A stretch of DNA of 64,000 nucleotides from Pectobacterium punjabense (GCF_012427845.1 NZ_CP038498.1:3162001-3226000); one strand, 5' to 3'; positions 20,395-30,999 are shown, counted from the first letter of the stretch. The notes: a model not told the origin generated them from the sequence alone. Program-made: numbers and translations.

Positions 20395-21246
20395 TCAATC
20401 CGCTAAAAAAAGCGGCCCCATCGTCGGCTGTGGCAAAGCAAAACGCGCGGGGTAATCTACCGCCACCAAATACAGCCCTTCGGCTCTGGCCGTTGCGCCT
20501 GCCAGCGTACGATCTTTGGCAGCCAACAGTTCCGCAATCCACGGCTCGGGACGATTGCCACACCCGACCTCCATCAGACTACCAACGATGTTGCGCACCA
20601 TGTGATGAACAAACGCATTGGCCTTAATATCTACCACGATATAGTCACCGTGACGTGTAACCTTTAAATGATTTACATTGCGCCATGGCGTACGCGACTG
20701 ACACTGTACTGCGCGAAAAGAGGTGAAATCATTTTCCCCCAACAGGCACTGCCCTGCGCGTTCCATCCGCTCCACATCCAACGGGTGATAAAAGTGCGTC
20801 ATGCCATGCGATAGCACGGCAGGACGATAGCGGTGATTGTAGATAACATAGCGGTAGCGGCGAGCCGTTGCGCTGAAGCGCGCATGGAAATCTTCATCTA
20901 CCGTTTTCACCCAACGCACGGCGATGTCTGGCGGTAAATTCGCATTGACGCCCATCGTCCAGGCAGCATCTTTTCTGATCGCCTGCGTGGTGAAATGCAC
21001 AACCTGCCCAGTGCCGTGAACTCCGGCATCGGTTCGTCCGGCACAAAACACTTCTATCGGTTCATCCGCGACTTTGCTCAGCGCCTTTTCAAGACAGGCC
21101 TGTACGCTAGCGACATCACTCTGACGCTGCCAGCCATAATACTGGCTACCGTCATACTCAATGCCTAGCGCAATTTTTAGCGTAGCGCGTTCGTTTTCCG
21201 CAACGGCGGTGGCTTGAATAGCCGCTGCCTGAGTGGTTTCCGACAT
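20395..21246 (-). CDS. truA: tRNA pseudouridine(38-40) synthase
   Basis: Isomerises uridines 38-40 in the anticodon arm of many tRNAs. It is 283 residues. The N-terminal extension to about residue 20 is variable, then [16 protein letters not shown]; the catalytic Asp lies in [17 protein letters not shown] near residue 66; [15 protein letters not shown] and HHMVRNIVG follow. The ATG at 21246 overlaps the usg stop as TAATG, so the two are translationally coupled; an upstream in-frame ATG inside usg is less likely. Confidence 0.95.
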   Translation of the reverse strand: MSETTQAAAIQATAVAENERATLKIALGIEYDGSQYYGWQRQSDVASVQACLEKALSKVADEPIEVFCAGRTDAGVHGTGQVVHFTTQAIRKDAAWTMGVNANLPPDIAVRWVKTVDEDFHARFSATARRYRYVIYNHRYRPAVLSHGMTHFYHPLDVERMERAGQCLLGENDFTSFRAVQCQSRTPWRNVNHLKVTRHGDYIVVDIKANAFVHHMVRNIVGSLMEVGCGNRPEPWIAELLAAKDRTLAGATARAEGLYLVAVDYPARFALPQPTMGPLFLAD

Positions 21247-22256
21247 TACCCAAGATACTCCTGCACCAGGCATTCTGCCGTTGCCACCGCCATCAGCGCA
21301 CCGCCAAAGCGCGCGTTATCGGCGACGGACCAGAATTGCAGCAGTTCAGGAATACCGTAATCATTACGCAAACAACCGACGCTCAGTTGCCCATTGCCGG
21401 AAGCATCCCCCACCTGCGTCGGGTAATCCTGCTCGTCGCTGACTTCAATATTTCCGGCATTAAGCAGTTCGTCACGCGCTTCTTCCGCAGACAGCGGACG
21501 CAGCGACTCAAGATGAACAACCTGTGCGTGGCCATAGAACACCGGAGACTGAATGCAGGTCACGGAAATCGGCAGCCCTTCGTCCTGCAAAACCTTACGC
21601 ACCTGATCCACCAAACGCCGTTCTTCGCGTACGCTGCCCGCGTCGTCCGGTAGTAAAGGCAACAGATTGAACGCCAGCTGTTTCGGAAATAGTCCCTCTT
21701 CAGGCGGAATACCATTCAGCAAACGGGCACTTTGCCCAGCCAGATCGTCTACCGCCGCTTTACCGTGTGCAGAAACTGACAGCATATTGACGACATGCAG
21801 GCGCGACAGCCCTGCTGCATCAGTCAGTGGTTTAATCGCCGTCAGCAGTTGGCTGGTCAGGCTATCCGCCACCGCAACGATATTGCGGTTACGATAATCC
21901 GCTAGCGTATGCGTATTCACACCCGGTACGACCAGCGGCACATCCGGCTCCAGCGCAAACAGGCCGCTACTGTCGATGACCAGACAGCCAGCATCCCCGG
22001 CCTCTTCCGCATAGCGGGCGCTGGCATCTTGGCCGGCGACAAAAAACGCCAATTGCACCTGCGACCAGTCAAAATCGGCCACATCGGTGACCAGACAAGA
22101 CTGACCGTTAAAACGTATGGTTTCACCCGCACTACGTTCGCTGGCCAGCGGATACAGCTCACCCACTGGGAATTCGCGTTCCTGCAATAATTCCAGTAAC
22201 GCCGTGCCTACTGCACCCGTTGCGCCCAGCAGAGCGATATTCCAGCCGTCAGACAT
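21246..22256 (-). CDS. usg: Aspartate-semialdehyde dehydrogenase-like protein Usg
   Basis: Paralogue of Asd with a complete fold but unknown role, 336 residues. The NAD(P)-binding start is [20 protein letters not shown] (residues 4-23). Where true Asd has the catalytic Cys in an N-C-T motif, this protein reads [15 protein letters not shown] near residue 130, so the nucleophile is absent, as in other Usg proteins. The start at 22256 follows a GGAGAG on the minus strand. Lies between pdxB and truA and overlaps truA by 1 bp. Confidence 0.9.
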   Translation of the reverse strand: MSDGWNIALLGATGAVGTALLELLQEREFPVGELYPLASERSAGETIRFNGQSCLVTDVADFDWSQVQLAFFVAGQDASARYAEEAGDAGCLVIDSSGLFALEPDVPLVVPGVNTHTLADYRNRNIVAVADSLTSQLLTAIKPLTDAAGLSRLHVVNMLSVSAHGKAAVDDLAGQSARLLNGIPPEEGLFPKQLAFNLLPLLPDDAGSVREERRLVDQVRKVLQDEGLPISVTCIQSPVFYGHAQVVHLESLRPLSAEEARDELLNAGNIEVSDEQDYPTQVGDASGNGQLSVGCLRNDYGIPELLQFWSVADNARFGGALMAVATAECLVQEYLG

Positions 22257-22304
22257 TTGGTTCTCTCCCAAATTTTGAATGAAACACAAATCATGAAGGA
22301 AACC

Positions 22305-22330
22305 GACAGACGATAGCGACACCGTCTGTC
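22305..22330. other. Hairpin between pdxB and usg
   Basis: An 8-bp perfect stem (GACAGACG at 22305-22312, CGTCTGTC at 22323-22330) in the 131-bp pdxB-usg gap. No T tract on the minus strand, so it looks like an intercistronic processing or stability element. Confidence 0.5.
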
Positions 22331-22387
22331 AGTTCCTGAATAAAAAAAGAATCATACTCGCGCAACACCGTCGCGAGAGGAACGCCG

Positions 22388-23524
22388 CTAGCGTGCGCCC
22401 CGCACCGACGCGGTGAATCCCAGCGAGTTCAGACAATCTGCGCTTTCAGCATCGGCACAGATGACATGGAGTGACGACCATTCGCGTCGTTCCTGATAAT
22501 GTTTACGCAGGCGATCGAATTCGCCTTCCTGATGCGCAACGTGACGCAATAGCGCATCGTCTCGGCGCACATCATACACCAGATGCACCAGACGTTTTAG
22601 CAACGACTCATCCAACGGTGCGGTTAATGTCACTTCGGCATAGTCCGGATCAGGTAAAAGCGATGAAAGCGCAACCTGCTGCGGTGTTCCAATAAACTCG
22701 CTCCAGGCTTCAAAAACCTGTGTGGTGCCACGTGCTTTTCCTTCCAGCGTATAACCTGCGATATGCGCCGTACCGATGTCCACTCGCGCCAGCAAATCGG
22801 TCGATAACGCGGGTTCGGGTTCCCACACATCAAGAATCACACTAAGTTTTTTACCCTGTTGCAGCGCCTCAAGCAATGCAACATTATCCACCACTGGGCC
22901 ACGGCAGGCGTTAATCAGAATACGTCCGTCCGCAAATGCATTCAGCACGTTGGCATCGACCAAATGATGTGTCCGGTACTGCCCGTCAAGATACAGCGGC
23001 GTATGCAGCGTCAAAATATCAGCATCACGCACCAGCGTTTCCAGCGGCAGGAAATCGCCCGCCTCACCGCGATCGGCTCGCGGCGGATCGCACAACAGCG
23101 TTTTCACCCCCCAGGCTTTCAGGCGTGTATCCAGACGTCTCCCAACATTCCCCACGCCAACAATACCGACAGTTTTATCGCGCAGTTGAAAACCATCACG
23201 TTCGGCCAGCATCAGCAAAGAAGAAAACACGTATTCTACTACCGCAATGGCATTACAGCCGGGGGCAGCGGAAAACGCGATGCCGTTAGCGTTAAGCCAG
23301 GGCTCATCAACATGGTCGGTGCCTGCCGTCGCGCTGCCGACAAATTTTACCGCTGCGCCAGACAGCAGATCCGCGTTCACTTTCGTGACCGATCGCACCA
23401 TCAGCGCATCAGCGCCTGCCAGCAAATCGCGCGGTAAAGGGCGTCCCGGTACGGCCTGAACGTCACCCAAACGGCTGAAAAGCTCGCGGGCATACGGCAT
23501 ATTCTCATCAACCAGAATCTTCAT
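22388..23524 (-). CDS. pdxB: Erythronate-4-phosphate dehydrogenase
   Basis: Oxidises 4-phosphoerythronate in the DXP-independent (enterobacterial) pyridoxal phosphate pathway. It is 378 residues of the D-2-hydroxyacid dehydrogenase family: the start is [20 protein letters not shown], the NAD-binding loop is [14 protein letters not shown] near residue 120, the catalytic Arg lies in [10 protein letters not shown] near 208, and the catalytic His in [15 protein letters not shown] near 255. The C-terminal dimerisation domain is about 285-378. The ATG at 23524 fits the family N-terminus; longer in-frame starts lack support. Confidence 0.95.
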   Translation of the reverse strand: MKILVDENMPYARELFSRLGDVQAVPGRPLPRDLLAGADALMVRSVTKVNADLLSGAAVKFVGSATAGTDHVDEPWLNANGIAFSAAPGCNAIAVVEYVFSSLLMLAERDGFQLRDKTVGIVGVGNVGRRLDTRLKAWGVKTLLCDPPRADRGEAGDFLPLETLVRDADILTLHTPLYLDGQYRTHHLVDANVLNAFADGRILINACRGPVVDNVALLEALQQGKKLSVILDVWEPEPALSTDLLARVDIGTAHIAGYTLEGKARGTTQVFEAWSEFIGTPQQVALSSLLPDPDYAEVTLTAPLDESLLKRLVHLVYDVRRDDALLRHVAHQEGEFDRLRKHYQERREWSSLHVICADAESADCLNSLGFTASVRGAR

Positions 23525-23781
23525 TCTCTTCTCCGGTAACCTGTAGCCAGCCAAAAAAAGCGGGGAGATATTTTGCCACCGAATGGTGCAGAAACCCAAG
23601 GCAATTACGATGCGATCCCTTTCCGCCATCGGTTCACGTCGATATTGTAGCGCCATCATTCCTGCGATAGACGGTAATTTATCGTAGCAAGCTCGTGCTG
23701 CTTGAAAGCCAGACTGGGTTGATCGCCGTCACGTGGCTCTGTTATGTTGTTTGCCATTGTGGCACTTGCCCATTTTTATCA

Positions 23782-23814
23782 ACCAGACGGGTAACCGATG
23801 TATTTGCCGTCTGG
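23782..23814 (+). other. Hairpin immediately upstream of the DMT exporter start
   Basis: ACCAGACGG (23782-23790) pairs perfectly with CCGTCTGGT (23806-23814), with a 16-base loop, ending 6 bases before the proposed GTG start. If transcribed it would occupy the ribosome-binding region, and could act as a translational control or a regulator operator. Function not known. Confidence 0.5.
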
Positions 23815-23820
23815 TCTGCT

Positions 23821-24720
23821 GTGAGAAACCCAACGTTGAACGCCCTATTTCCCACCATCGCCGTCCTGATCTGGTCAGTTAACGTCATTGTCAACAAACT
23901 CTCCGCTACCGTCATCGATCCCGCAGCTATTTCATTTTACCGCTGGCTACTGGCATTTCTTGTCATGACACCGTTCATGCTGCCAGCCCTGCGCCACCAT
24001 GCCGCAGCCATTCGCCAGCACGCGTGGAAACTGCTGGCGTTGGGTTTGCTCGGCATGGTGTTGTACCAAAGTCTGGCCTACTACGCCGCACACACAATCA
24101 GCGCCGTGATGATGGGGATCATGGGGTCGCTCGTGCCGCTACTCACCGTCTTGCTCAGCATTCCTCTGCTACGCGTGGCACCCACGCTGGGCGTGCTGCT
24201 CGGGAGCCTGCTGTCACTGGCAGGAATCGTCTGGCTGATTGGCGAGGGACATCCCGAACAGATTCTGGCGCAAGGCATCGGCCCCGGTGAATTCATGATG
24301 TTTTGTGCCGCGCTGTCCTACGCACTCTATGGCGTGTTAACCAAACGCTGGAGCATTCCGCTGCCCAACTGGGTATCGCTCTACGTGCAAATTGCCTTTG
24401 GCGTGGTGGTACTGATTCCCAATTTCTTGCTGACAGAGAATGTTGAGCTCAATGCCCAAAATCTGCCGCTGGTGATTTTCGCAGGCATCATGGCCTCAAT
24501 TATTGCACCTTTTCTGTGGATTCAAGGGGTGATGCGTCTGGGAGCCAGCAAGGCCGCCATCTTTATGAACCTGACGCCAATCTTTGCGGCAGTGATTGCG
24601 ATTGGTTTTTTACATGAACCGTTGCACCATTATCATCTGGTTGGCGGAGGCATTACGCTACTCGGTGTTATCCTCGCCCAGCGTTTGCGCGTCCCGTTAG
24701 GGCGTACTTCGAGTGATTAG
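23821..24720 (+). CDS. DMT-superfamily (EamA) exporter
   Basis: Inner-membrane transporter with two EamA repeats and about ten membrane helices, about 299 residues from the start given. N-terminal repeat: LFPTIAVLIWSVNVIVNKLSA and RWLLAFLVMTPFMLPAL; C-terminal repeat from about residue 150: FMMFCAALSYALYGVLTKRW and MRLGASKAAIFMNLTPIFAAVIA, the typical second-half signature. Substrate unknown; relatives export amino acids or metabolites. The start is uncertain: the GTG at 23821 is the first codon before the first helix that avoids a long hydrophilic N-terminus, but no good Shine-Dalgarno precedes it. A 9-bp hairpin (23782-23814) lies just before it. Divergent from pdxB. Confidence 0.82.
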   Translation: MRNPTLNALFPTIAVLIWSVNVIVNKLSATVIDPAAISFYRWLLAFLVMTPFMLPALRHHAAAIRQHAWKLLALGLLGMVLYQSLAYYAAHTISAVMMGIMGSLVPLLTVLLSIPLLRVAPTLGVLLGSLLSLAGIVWLIGEGHPEQILAQGIGPGEFMMFCAALSYALYGVLTKRWSIPLPNWVSLYVQIAFGVVVLIPNFLLTENVELNAQNLPLVIFAGIMASIIAPFLWIQGVMRLGASKAAIFMNLTPIFAAVIAIGFLHEPLHHYHLVGGGITLLGVILAQRLRVPLGRTSSD

Positions 24721-24806
24721 TGCGTTTTAGGCGACGCATGACTATCGGCCGCCACGGGAGATTGCTATGATTCATCTCAATCATGACGGCAGTGAGGATA
24801 ACCAAT

Positions 24807-26066
24807 ATGCAACCTGTAAGTGGCCCAGGTGCCCCGCTGCCCGGCGAACGTGCGGTTACGCCGACAACGACATCGTCAACCTCATCTACATCCTCTAACG
24901 CCGCAGGTTCCACCAGTGACGATCGGCCGCTGACGCTGGCACAGCGAACCACGCTGGAAAATCTGGTGCTTAAAGTTGCTGCGCTGACAACGTCAAAGGC
25001 GGCGGAAGTCTGGACGACAGTAAAACAGGGGTTAGGGCTAGCAGAAAATAATGAACTACAGTCCCGCCACTACCAACCAGCCGAGCAAATACTCCAGACG
25101 CGCCTAACGCAGGCGCAAGATAACAGCGGCCGCCAGCCGTTGCTTCAGCGCCTGACAGATATGCTGTCTCAGGGCAATAATCGTCAGGCAGTCAGTGATT
25201 TCATCCGTCAACAGTTCGGTAGTACCACGCTAAGTGCGCTAAGTAAAACGCAGCTACAGCAGGTTGTGACACTGCTACAAAATGGGCAGATTCCGCAGTC
25301 AACAGCACCGACCTCAGCGCCGCAAGCGGCTCAGGCACCTAATTCGCCTGAGCGTCCGCTCTCACCAGTTGAACAGCGCAGCTTGAATCAGTTAGTCACT
25401 CGGCTAGCAACCATGACAGGGGAACAACCCGCGAGAGTGCTGAGTAACCTGATGACGATGCAGAATCTTACCCCTGGCGACGCCATCCCGTTCAAGCACC
25501 TGCCGCTACTCACGCAGTTCCTGCAAGCGCAAGTTGAACTGCAACAGACGCAGACACTGCTTCGCACCACGTTGACGCCACAGGGAACGCCGACCAATAC
25601 GGGAACGGCTGGCACACCTCAGGAATCGCTGGCAGCCAACACAACCAATACGGCTAACGCGACAAATGCAAATTCGGCATCAACAACTACGCTCTCATCA
25701 TCACAGCCAATACAGAGCACCCTGCTTTCCCCGAACCTCGCTCCGTTGCAGGCTCTGTTACAACAGCCTATGACCGCGCAGGAACAACAATTACTGATAG
25801 ATTACACACAGAATCGTTTCAATATCGGCTTGCAAACCCCGCTGACGCCGATGCAGGTCAGCGATCTGCTGACGCTCCTGTTTACGCAACGAATTCAGCG
25901 CTCACAGGAAACTGACTGGACGACGACCTCACAGTTGCTACATCCGCTGTTTAACCCATTGATTGCATCGCTACCGCTCAGTTGGCAATCCCTGTTCCAC
26001 AAGCCGATGTTTCTGGTGATTATCAGCACCTGCGTGGCTGCATTTCTGCTCTGGGTGCTGCTGTAG
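24807..26066 (+). CDS. flk: Flagellar biosynthesis regulator Flk
   Basis: Tail-anchored inner-membrane protein that in Salmonella coordinates the flagellar hook/ring checkpoint (also called RflH). It is 419 residues, longer than the 331 of E. coli, mainly through Ser/Thr/Asn-rich linkers (about residues 15-45 and 270-310). Conserved blocks are MQPVSGPG at the start, LTLAQRTTLENLVLKVAALT, GNNRQAVSDFIRQQFG and SPVEQRSLNQLVTRLATMTGE. A single C-terminal helix (about 397-418, FLVIISTCVAAFLLWVLL) is the anchor. The start at 24807 has GAGG upstream and matches the family N-terminus. Neighbour of pdxB, as in E. coli. Confidence 0.9.
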   Translation: MQPVSGPGAPLPGERAVTPTTTSSTSSTSSNAAGSTSDDRPLTLAQRTTLENLVLKVAALTTSKAAEVWTTVKQGLGLAENNELQSRHYQPAEQILQTRLTQAQDNSGRQPLLQRLTDMLSQGNNRQAVSDFIRQQFGSTTLSALSKTQLQQVVTLLQNGQIPQSTAPTSAPQAAQAPNSPERPLSPVEQRSLNQLVTRLATMTGEQPARVLSNLMTMQNLTPGDAIPFKHLPLLTQFLQAQVELQQTQTLLRTTLTPQGTPTNTGTAGTPQESLAANTTNTANATNANSASTTTLSSSQPIQSTLLSPNLAPLQALLQQPMTAQEQQLLIDYTQNRFNIGLQTPLTPMQVSDLLTLLFTQRIQRSQETDWTTTSQLLHPLFNPLIASLPLSWQSLFHKPMFLVIISTCVAAFLLWVLL

Positions 26067-26164
26067 CGCAAAATTAGTCTGCGCAATACGTGTTAAACCT
26101 AACCGCACTACGATAGTACACCTTAATCACGCCACTCAGCTTTCTTTCCATCAAAGGAGACAGG

Positions 26165-27091
26165 ATGACTCTTGAGCCAAACATTGCTGAACTCGTCAAT
26201 ACGTTTATCCGTAATGGTCGCCCTTCAGTAAAAAATCAAACGTTGGCGGAACGCCGTGAAGGATATATCGCCAGTACCGTGCTGGCAGGAGAGGCGCCTC
26301 CTGGCGTCAATTATGAAGAGATAAATTGGCAATCACTCACACTGCGGCTTTACACGCCACCGACCGCACAGCCACGCGCTTCTGCTGTAATTTACTATCA
26401 TGGTGGATGTTTCGTCAGCGGTGGGTTCGCCACACACGATTGCCAATTACGACATATCGCCTTTCACAGCGGCTGTAAAGTCATTGCTGTACAGTACCGT
26501 TTAGCCCCAGAACATCGCTACCCGGCTGCACATGATGATGCCTACCATGCTGCTAAAATGATCCATGAACGCGCCAACATGTTGGATATCGATCCCGACA
26601 ATATCATCTTGATGGGTGACAGTGCTGGAGGCCACCTGGCGTTAGTGACTGCCATACGGTTACGCGATCGCGGTACATTCAAACCCTGCGGACAAATCCT
26701 GATCTACCCCATGCTGGATGCCACAGCCAGCAGCGATAGTTACCGTACAAATGGCAAAGATTATGTCATTACACGAGAAACGTTGGTGAGTGGATATGAA
26801 GCCTATTTTGATTCCTTGACTCCCAATCATTGCGAAGCCAGCCCGGCAATGCACAGCCCATTATCGGGTTTGCCGTCAACGCTGATCATTACAGCAGAAT
26901 ATGATCCGCTACGAGACGAAGGAGAAGCATTGTTCCGCACGCTAACCGAGCAGGGTGTCAATGCACAATGCCGGCGCTATTTGGGGGTTATTCATGGTTT
27001 TTTCCAGCTTGGTGGCATCAGCCAGGCGGCAAAAGACGCCATGCAGGATGTGACTACTGCAATCAAAAAGTGGACAGTACCGCTTCCATAA
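26165..27091 (+). CDS. Alpha/beta hydrolase, hormone-sensitive-lipase-type esterase
   Basis: Cytosolic esterase/acetyl hydrolase of the HSL (bacterial Aes-like) family, 308 residues. The oxyanion-hole motif is YYHGGCFVSGG (about residues 79-89), the nucleophile elbow is GDSAGGHLA (about 154-162, Ser156), the acid is in ITAEYDPLRDEG (about 247) and the His in IHGFFQLGG (about 279). AGGAGACAGG lies just before the ATG. It sits between flk and fabB, where E. coli has yfcJ instead, so it is a lineage-specific insertion or replacement. Natural substrate unknown. Confidence 0.88.
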   Translation: MTLEPNIAELVNTFIRNGRPSVKNQTLAERREGYIASTVLAGEAPPGVNYEEINWQSLTLRLYTPPTAQPRASAVIYYHGGCFVSGGFATHDCQLRHIAFHSGCKVIAVQYRLAPEHRYPAAHDDAYHAAKMIHERANMLDIDPDNIILMGDSAGGHLALVTAIRLRDRGTFKPCGQILIYPMLDATASSDSYRTNGKDYVITRETLVSGYEAYFDSLTPNHCEASPAMHSPLSGLPSTLIITAEYDPLRDEGEALFRTLTEQGVNAQCRRYLGVIHGFFQLGGISQAAKDAMQDVTTAIKKWTVPLP

Positions 27092-27131
27092 CAGCACCTC
27101 ACGCCAGTTGAACACCATCCCAAAAACAAAA

Positions 27132-27164
27132 ACCCCGCGGCTTACGCCTGCGGGGTTTTTATTA
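27132..27164. terminator. Bidirectional terminator between the esterase gene and fabB
   Basis: CCCCGC pairs with GCGGGG (extended by the A and T flanks), with a T run on the plus strand and an A run on its other side (T run on the minus strand). It therefore serves both the esterase gene (plus) and fabB (minus), which converge here. Confidence 0.9.
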
Positions 27165-27196
27165 CTTCTCATAATAATACGCGGGTGAAAAACCGA

Positions 27197-28414
27197 TTAT
27201 TTATCGAGTTTTCTCATCACCAGCGTCGCGTTCGTACCACCGAACCCGAAGCTGTTAGACATCACCGTGGTCAGTTTACGTTCCGTCGGTTCAGTCACGA
27301 TGTTCAGGCCAGCAGCCTGTTCGTCCAGGTTTTCCACGTTGATGCTCGGTGCAACGAAGCTATGTTCCAACATCAGCAGGGAGTAAATGGCTTCCTGAAC
27401 GCCAGCAGCCCCCAGAGAGTGACCCGTCATCGCCTTCGTCGCAGAGATAGCTGGCGAGTTATCACCAAACACTTCACGAATTGCGCCCAGTTCCTTCACA
27501 TCGCCAACCGGCGTAGACGTGCCGTGAGAGTTCAGGTAATCAATTGGCGTATCAACACCATTCATCGCCATCTTCATGCAGCGAACCGCACCTTCACCCG
27601 ATGGGGCAACCATATCCGCACCGTCAGACGTTGCACCGTAGCCGACAACTTCTGCGTAAATATGCGCGCCACGTGCCAGTGCGTGTTCCAATTCTTCTAC
27701 CACGACCATACCGCCACCGCCTGCGATCACAAAACCATCGCGACCCGCATCGTAGGTGCGAGAGGCTTTTTCTGGCGTCTCATTGTATTTGGTGGACAGC
27801 GCGCCCATGGCGTCAAACTCACAGGCCAATTCCCAGCACAGTTCTTCAGCACCACCGGCGAACACGATATCCTGTTTGCCCATCTGGATTTGCTCAACGG
27901 CGTTACCGATACAGTGTGCAGAAGTGGCACAGGCAGAGCTGATGGAGTAGTTCACACCGTGAATTTTGAATGGCGTCGCCAGACACGCGGATACCGCAGA
28001 GCCCATGGATTTGGTTACCACGTAAGGGCCAACCGCTTTCAGACCACGTGGGCTACGCATCGCATCAGCACCAAATACCTGATAACGCGCAGAACCGCCA
28101 GAACCGGCGATCAAACCAACGCGCGGGTTATTCTGATAAACTTCATCAGACAGCCCAGAATCTTGAATCGCCTGCTCCATGGATAAGTAGGCATAAATCG
28201 ACGCATCACTCATAAAACGCACAACTTTGCGGTCGATGAGGCCAGTGGTGTCCAGTTTGACATTCCCCCAGACGTGACTACGCATGCCGGAATCTTTCAG
28301 CTCTTGAGAGAAAGTAATACCCGAGCGGCCTTCCCGCAATGATGCCAGAACTTCCTGCTGGTTATTACCAATGCTTGATACGATCCCCAGGCCAGTAATC
28401 ACTGCACGTTTCAT
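27197..28414 (-). CDS. fabB: 3-oxoacyl-ACP synthase I (FabB)
   Basis: Condensing enzyme required for unsaturated fatty-acid elongation, 405 residues. The catalytic triad is visible: Cys in [14 protein letters not shown] (about residue 163), His in [11 protein letters not shown] (about 298) and His in [11 protein letters not shown] (about 333); the glycine-rich [11 protein letters not shown] is at the C-terminus. Overlapping FabR and FadR sites precede the gene, so it is repressed by FabR and activated by FadR as in E. coli. Divergent from mnmC. Confidence 0.97.
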   Translation of the reverse strand: MKRAVITGLGIVSSIGNNQQEVLASLREGRSGITFSQELKDSGMRSHVWGNVKLDTTGLIDRKVVRFMSDASIYAYLSMEQAIQDSGLSDEVYQNNPRVGLIAGSGGSARYQVFGADAMRSPRGLKAVGPYVVTKSMGSAVSACLATPFKIHGVNYSISSACATSAHCIGNAVEQIQMGKQDIVFAGGAEELCWELACEFDAMGALSTKYNETPEKASRTYDAGRDGFVIAGGGGMVVVEELEHALARGAHIYAEVVGYGATSDGADMVAPSGEGAVRCMKMAMNGVDTPIDYLNSHGTSTPVGDVKELGAIREVFGDNSPAISATKAMTGHSLGAAGVQEAIYSLLMLEHSFVAPSINVENLDEQAAGLNIVTEPTERKLTTVMSNSFGFGGTNATLVMRKLDK

Positions 28415-28464
28415 TTAATACCTCTTCTTCCACTTATAGAGTTTGGGATTTCGCTTCGCACTTT

Positions 28465-28482
28465 AGCGTACAGTTGTAAGCT
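28465..28482 (-). promoter_or_regulatory. FabR operator of fabB
   Basis: AGCGTACAGTTGTAAGCT (plus strand) is a near-perfect palindrome of the form AGCGTACA-N2-TGTTCGCT, the FabR consensus of fabA and fabB. It is 51-68 bp before the fabB ATG and touches the FadR site. Confidence 0.8.
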
Positions 28483-28498
28483 GAACAAGTCCGATCAG
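28482..28498 (-). promoter_or_regulatory. FadR-binding site of fabB
   Basis: TGAACAAGTCCGATCAG (minus strand CTGATCGGACTTGTTCA) agrees with the FadR activator site known upstream of E. coli fabB. It overlaps the FabR operator by one base, so the two regulators must act on the same promoter face. Confidence 0.75.
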
Positions 28499-28586
28499 CC
28501 GAACTAGCGAGAAATTATTGCTAAATTTGCACCACGATCTTCAGCTCGTTAAAATCTCGCCATCACTTGAATAATGAGCTTTTACC

Positions 28587-30614
28587 GTGGCTAACCTTCC
28601 CATCCAACATGCGTCGTTAAGTTGGAACGCTCAGGGTACACCTGTATCGCAACAGTTTGATGACGTCTATTTTTCGAATCAGGATGGGTTAGCCGAAACC
28701 CGTTATGTGTTTTTACAGGGCAATCAGTTTCCTGAGCGCTTCACCACTCACCCGCGCACAGCGTGCGTGATAGCGGAAACCGGCTTTGGCACCGGACTGA
28801 ATTTTCTCACGCTGTGGCAAGCCTTTTCCCATTTTCGTCAACAGCAGCCGCAGGCGACATTACGACACTTACATTTCATCAGCTTCGAGAAATTCCCCCT
28901 GCGCCAGCACGATCTGGCTGCCGCACACGCACAGTGGCCAGAGTTAGCCGAATTCGCAGATGAACTGCGCCAGCAGTGGCCGTTAGCGCTGCCGGGGTGT
29001 CACCGTCTGATTCTGGCGCAAGGCAACATCACGCTCGATTTATGGTTTGGCGACGTCAATGTCTTATTACCTGAGCTGGACGACACCCAAAACCATCAGG
29101 TTGATGCCTGGTTTTTGGATGGCTTCGCACCCGCCAAAAACCCTGACATGTGGACCGATAATCTGTTTCAGGCAATGGCACGCCTGTGTCGTAAAGAAGG
29201 GACATTCGCCACCTTTACCGCCGCAGGTTTTGTGCGGCGTGGGCTACAACAGGCGGGATTTCAGGTTAGTAAAGTCAAGGGATTCGGGCAGAAGCGCGAA
29301 ATGCTGAGCGGCATCCTTCCCGATGTACTTCCCATCAGTTCGCCGACACCGTGGTATGCACGCCCAGCGGCCAGCACGACTGACGATATTGCGATTATCG
29401 GCGGCGGCATCGCCAGCGTGCTCACCGCGCTGGCACTGCAACGGCGTGGTGCAAACGTCACGCTCTACTGCGCGGAGTCACAGCCTGCCACTGGCGCATC
29501 TGGCAATCGTCAGGGCGCGCTGTATCCTCTGCTGAATAACCGACACGATGCGGTATCCCGTTTTTTCTCGCTCGCCTTTGACTTTGCCCACCGCAGCTAC
29601 ACGGCGCTGGCGCAGCAGGGGCTGGAATTTGAACACCAGTGGTGTGGCGTCAGCCAGCTTGCCTGGGATGAAAAGAGCGCGCGTAAGATCGAGCAGATTT
29701 TGCAAGGGGAATGGCCGGAAGAACTGGTCGTTAGCGTCGATGCGCAGCAACTGGAAAAGCAGAGCGGCCTGAATCCCGGCGTAAATGGCATCACCTACCC
29801 CGACGGCGGCTGGCTGTGTCCAGCAGAACTGACAGCCGCTGCGCTGAAGCTGGCACAGCAACACGGCCTGTCGGTACAGATGAGTACCACCATTTCCGAT
29901 CTGGAGAAAACAGATAACGGCTGGGCGCTCACTCTACGTACTGGTCAGCAAGTCAGTCATGCGGTCGTGGTACTGGCGAATGGTCACCAGATTACTGACT
30001 GGCCACAAACCCACCATTTACCCGGCTACGCCGTGCGCGGGCAGGTCAGCCACATTCCGACTAACCCTGTGCTGGGCCAGTTAAAGCAGGTGTTGTGCTA
30101 CGACGGCTACCTGACACCAGTGAGCCCGCAACATCAAACACACTGCATCGGGGCGAGCTATCTACGCGGCGAAGCGCATTGTGATTATCGGGAAGAAGAG
30201 CAGAAGGAGAACCGTCAACGGTTGCTGAATTGCTTGCCCAACGCCGATTGGACCAAAGCAGTCGATGTCAGCGATGGACAGGCTCGCCAAGGCGTCCGCT
30301 GCGCGCTGCGCGATCATCTGCCGCTCTTAGGCGCGGTGCCGGACTATGAAAAAACGCTGACAGACTATGAAGATCGACTGCATCCACAGCATCGTACTGA
30401 CGCTGTGCCAAGCGCACCTTATTGGCAGGATCTGTTTATTATCGGTGCGTTAGGATCGCGCGGGCTCTGCTCTGCCCCACTTGCGGCGGAAATTTTAGCG
30501 TCGCAGATGTATGGCGAACCCCTACCACTGGATCGTGACACGCTAGCTGCGCTAAACCCGAATCGCTTCTGGATAAGGAAACTGCTAAAAGGTAAACCCG
30601 TGGCTCAGGATTAA
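28587..30614 (+). CDS. mnmC: Bifunctional tRNA mnm5s2U34 methyltransferase / FAD-dependent cmnm5s2U34 oxidoreductase
   Basis: Performs the last two steps in forming mnm5s2U at the wobble position of several tRNAs. It is 675 residues in two domains: an N-terminal SAM methyltransferase (about 1-245; [14 protein letters not shown] and [15 protein letters not shown]) and a C-terminal FAD oxidase (about 265-660; [50 protein letters not shown]). The start has only a weak ribosome site in an A/T-rich leader. Confidence 0.95.
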   Translation: MANLPIQHASLSWNAQGTPVSQQFDDVYFSNQDGLAETRYVFLQGNQFPERFTTHPRTACVIAETGFGTGLNFLTLWQAFSHFRQQQPQATLRHLHFISFEKFPLRQHDLAAAHAQWPELAEFADELRQQWPLALPGCHRLILAQGNITLDLWFGDVNVLLPELDDTQNHQVDAWFLDGFAPAKNPDMWTDNLFQAMARLCRKEGTFATFTAAGFVRRGLQQAGFQVSKVKGFGQKREMLSGILPDVLPISSPTPWYARPAASTTDDIAIIGGGIASVLTALALQRRGANVTLYCAESQPATGASGNRQGALYPLLNNRHDAVSRFFSLAFDFAHRSYTALAQQGLEFEHQWCGVSQLAWDEKSARKIEQILQGEWPEELVVSVDAQQLEKQSGLNPGVNGITYPDGGWLCPAELTAAALKLAQQHGLSVQMSTTISDLEKTDNGWALTLRTGQQVSHAVVVLANGHQITDWPQTHHLPGYAVRGQVSHIPTNPVLGQLKQVLCYDGYLTPVSPQHQTHCIGASYLRGEAHCDYREEEQKENRQRLLNCLPNADWTKAVDVSDGQARQGVRCALRDHLPLLGAVPDYEKTLTDYEDRLHPQHRTDAVPSAPYWQDLFIIGALGSRGLCSAPLAAEILASQMYGEPLPLDRDTLAALNPNRFWIRKLLKGKPVAQD

Positions 30615-30627
30615 TGGGGAAGAAGAT

Positions 30628-30651
30628 GTGCTGGCTAGACTAAGCCAGCAC
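30628..30651 (+). terminator. Hairpin after mnmC
   Basis: GTGCTGGCT pairs with AGCCAGCAC (9 bp, 6-base loop) 14 bp after the mnmC stop. Only a weak T stretch follows. A second hairpin (GCACTGA/TCAGTGC, 30669-30687) covers the yfcL stop codon and may serve the converging yfcL transcript. Confidence 0.5.
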
Positions 30652-30680
30652 CGACAAATTGGCGGTTAGCACTGACGAAA

Positions 30681-30965
30681 TCAGTGCGTGCTATTCTGCG
30701 CCTGTTGGAACAAACGTTCCCACATTCCGTTAACCAGCACCTGATCCGGTGGTGACAGTTCACCATTTTTGATCGCGTTGTTAATACTGTCGCTAACGCG
30801 CACATGCAGTGCTTCAAGCGTATGTTCCCCGTTCTCTTCCGCTTCTGCCACCGACACTGTCAGATGACCACGCAAATAGCCACCAGCAAAAAGTTCATCG
30901 TCGCTGGCATGTTCTACCATGTCATCAATCAGCGCCAAAATGCGCGTTTCAAATTCTGCGATCAT
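30681..30965 (-). CDS. yfcL: YfcL family protein
   Basis: Small acidic cytosolic protein of 94 residues, belonging to the YfcL family of unknown function. It begins [35 protein letters not shown]; the C-terminal half is [30 protein letters not shown]. It is 34 bp behind epmC and probably co-transcribed with it, the order found in E. coli. Confidence 0.85.
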   Translation of the reverse strand: MIAEFETRILALIDDMVEHASDDELFAGGYLRGHLTVSVAEAEENGEHTLEALHVRVSDSINNAIKNGELSPPDQVLVNGMWERLFQQAQNSTH

Positions 30966-30999
30966 TTCTTATCCTCAAATTTTTTGCAGTTCCCGTTCA

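Noticed and set aside
27185..28186. 333-codon plus-strand frame inside fabB
   Set aside because: Antisense to fabB, Arg/His-rich mirror composition, and it would start inside the terminator region without a ribosome site.
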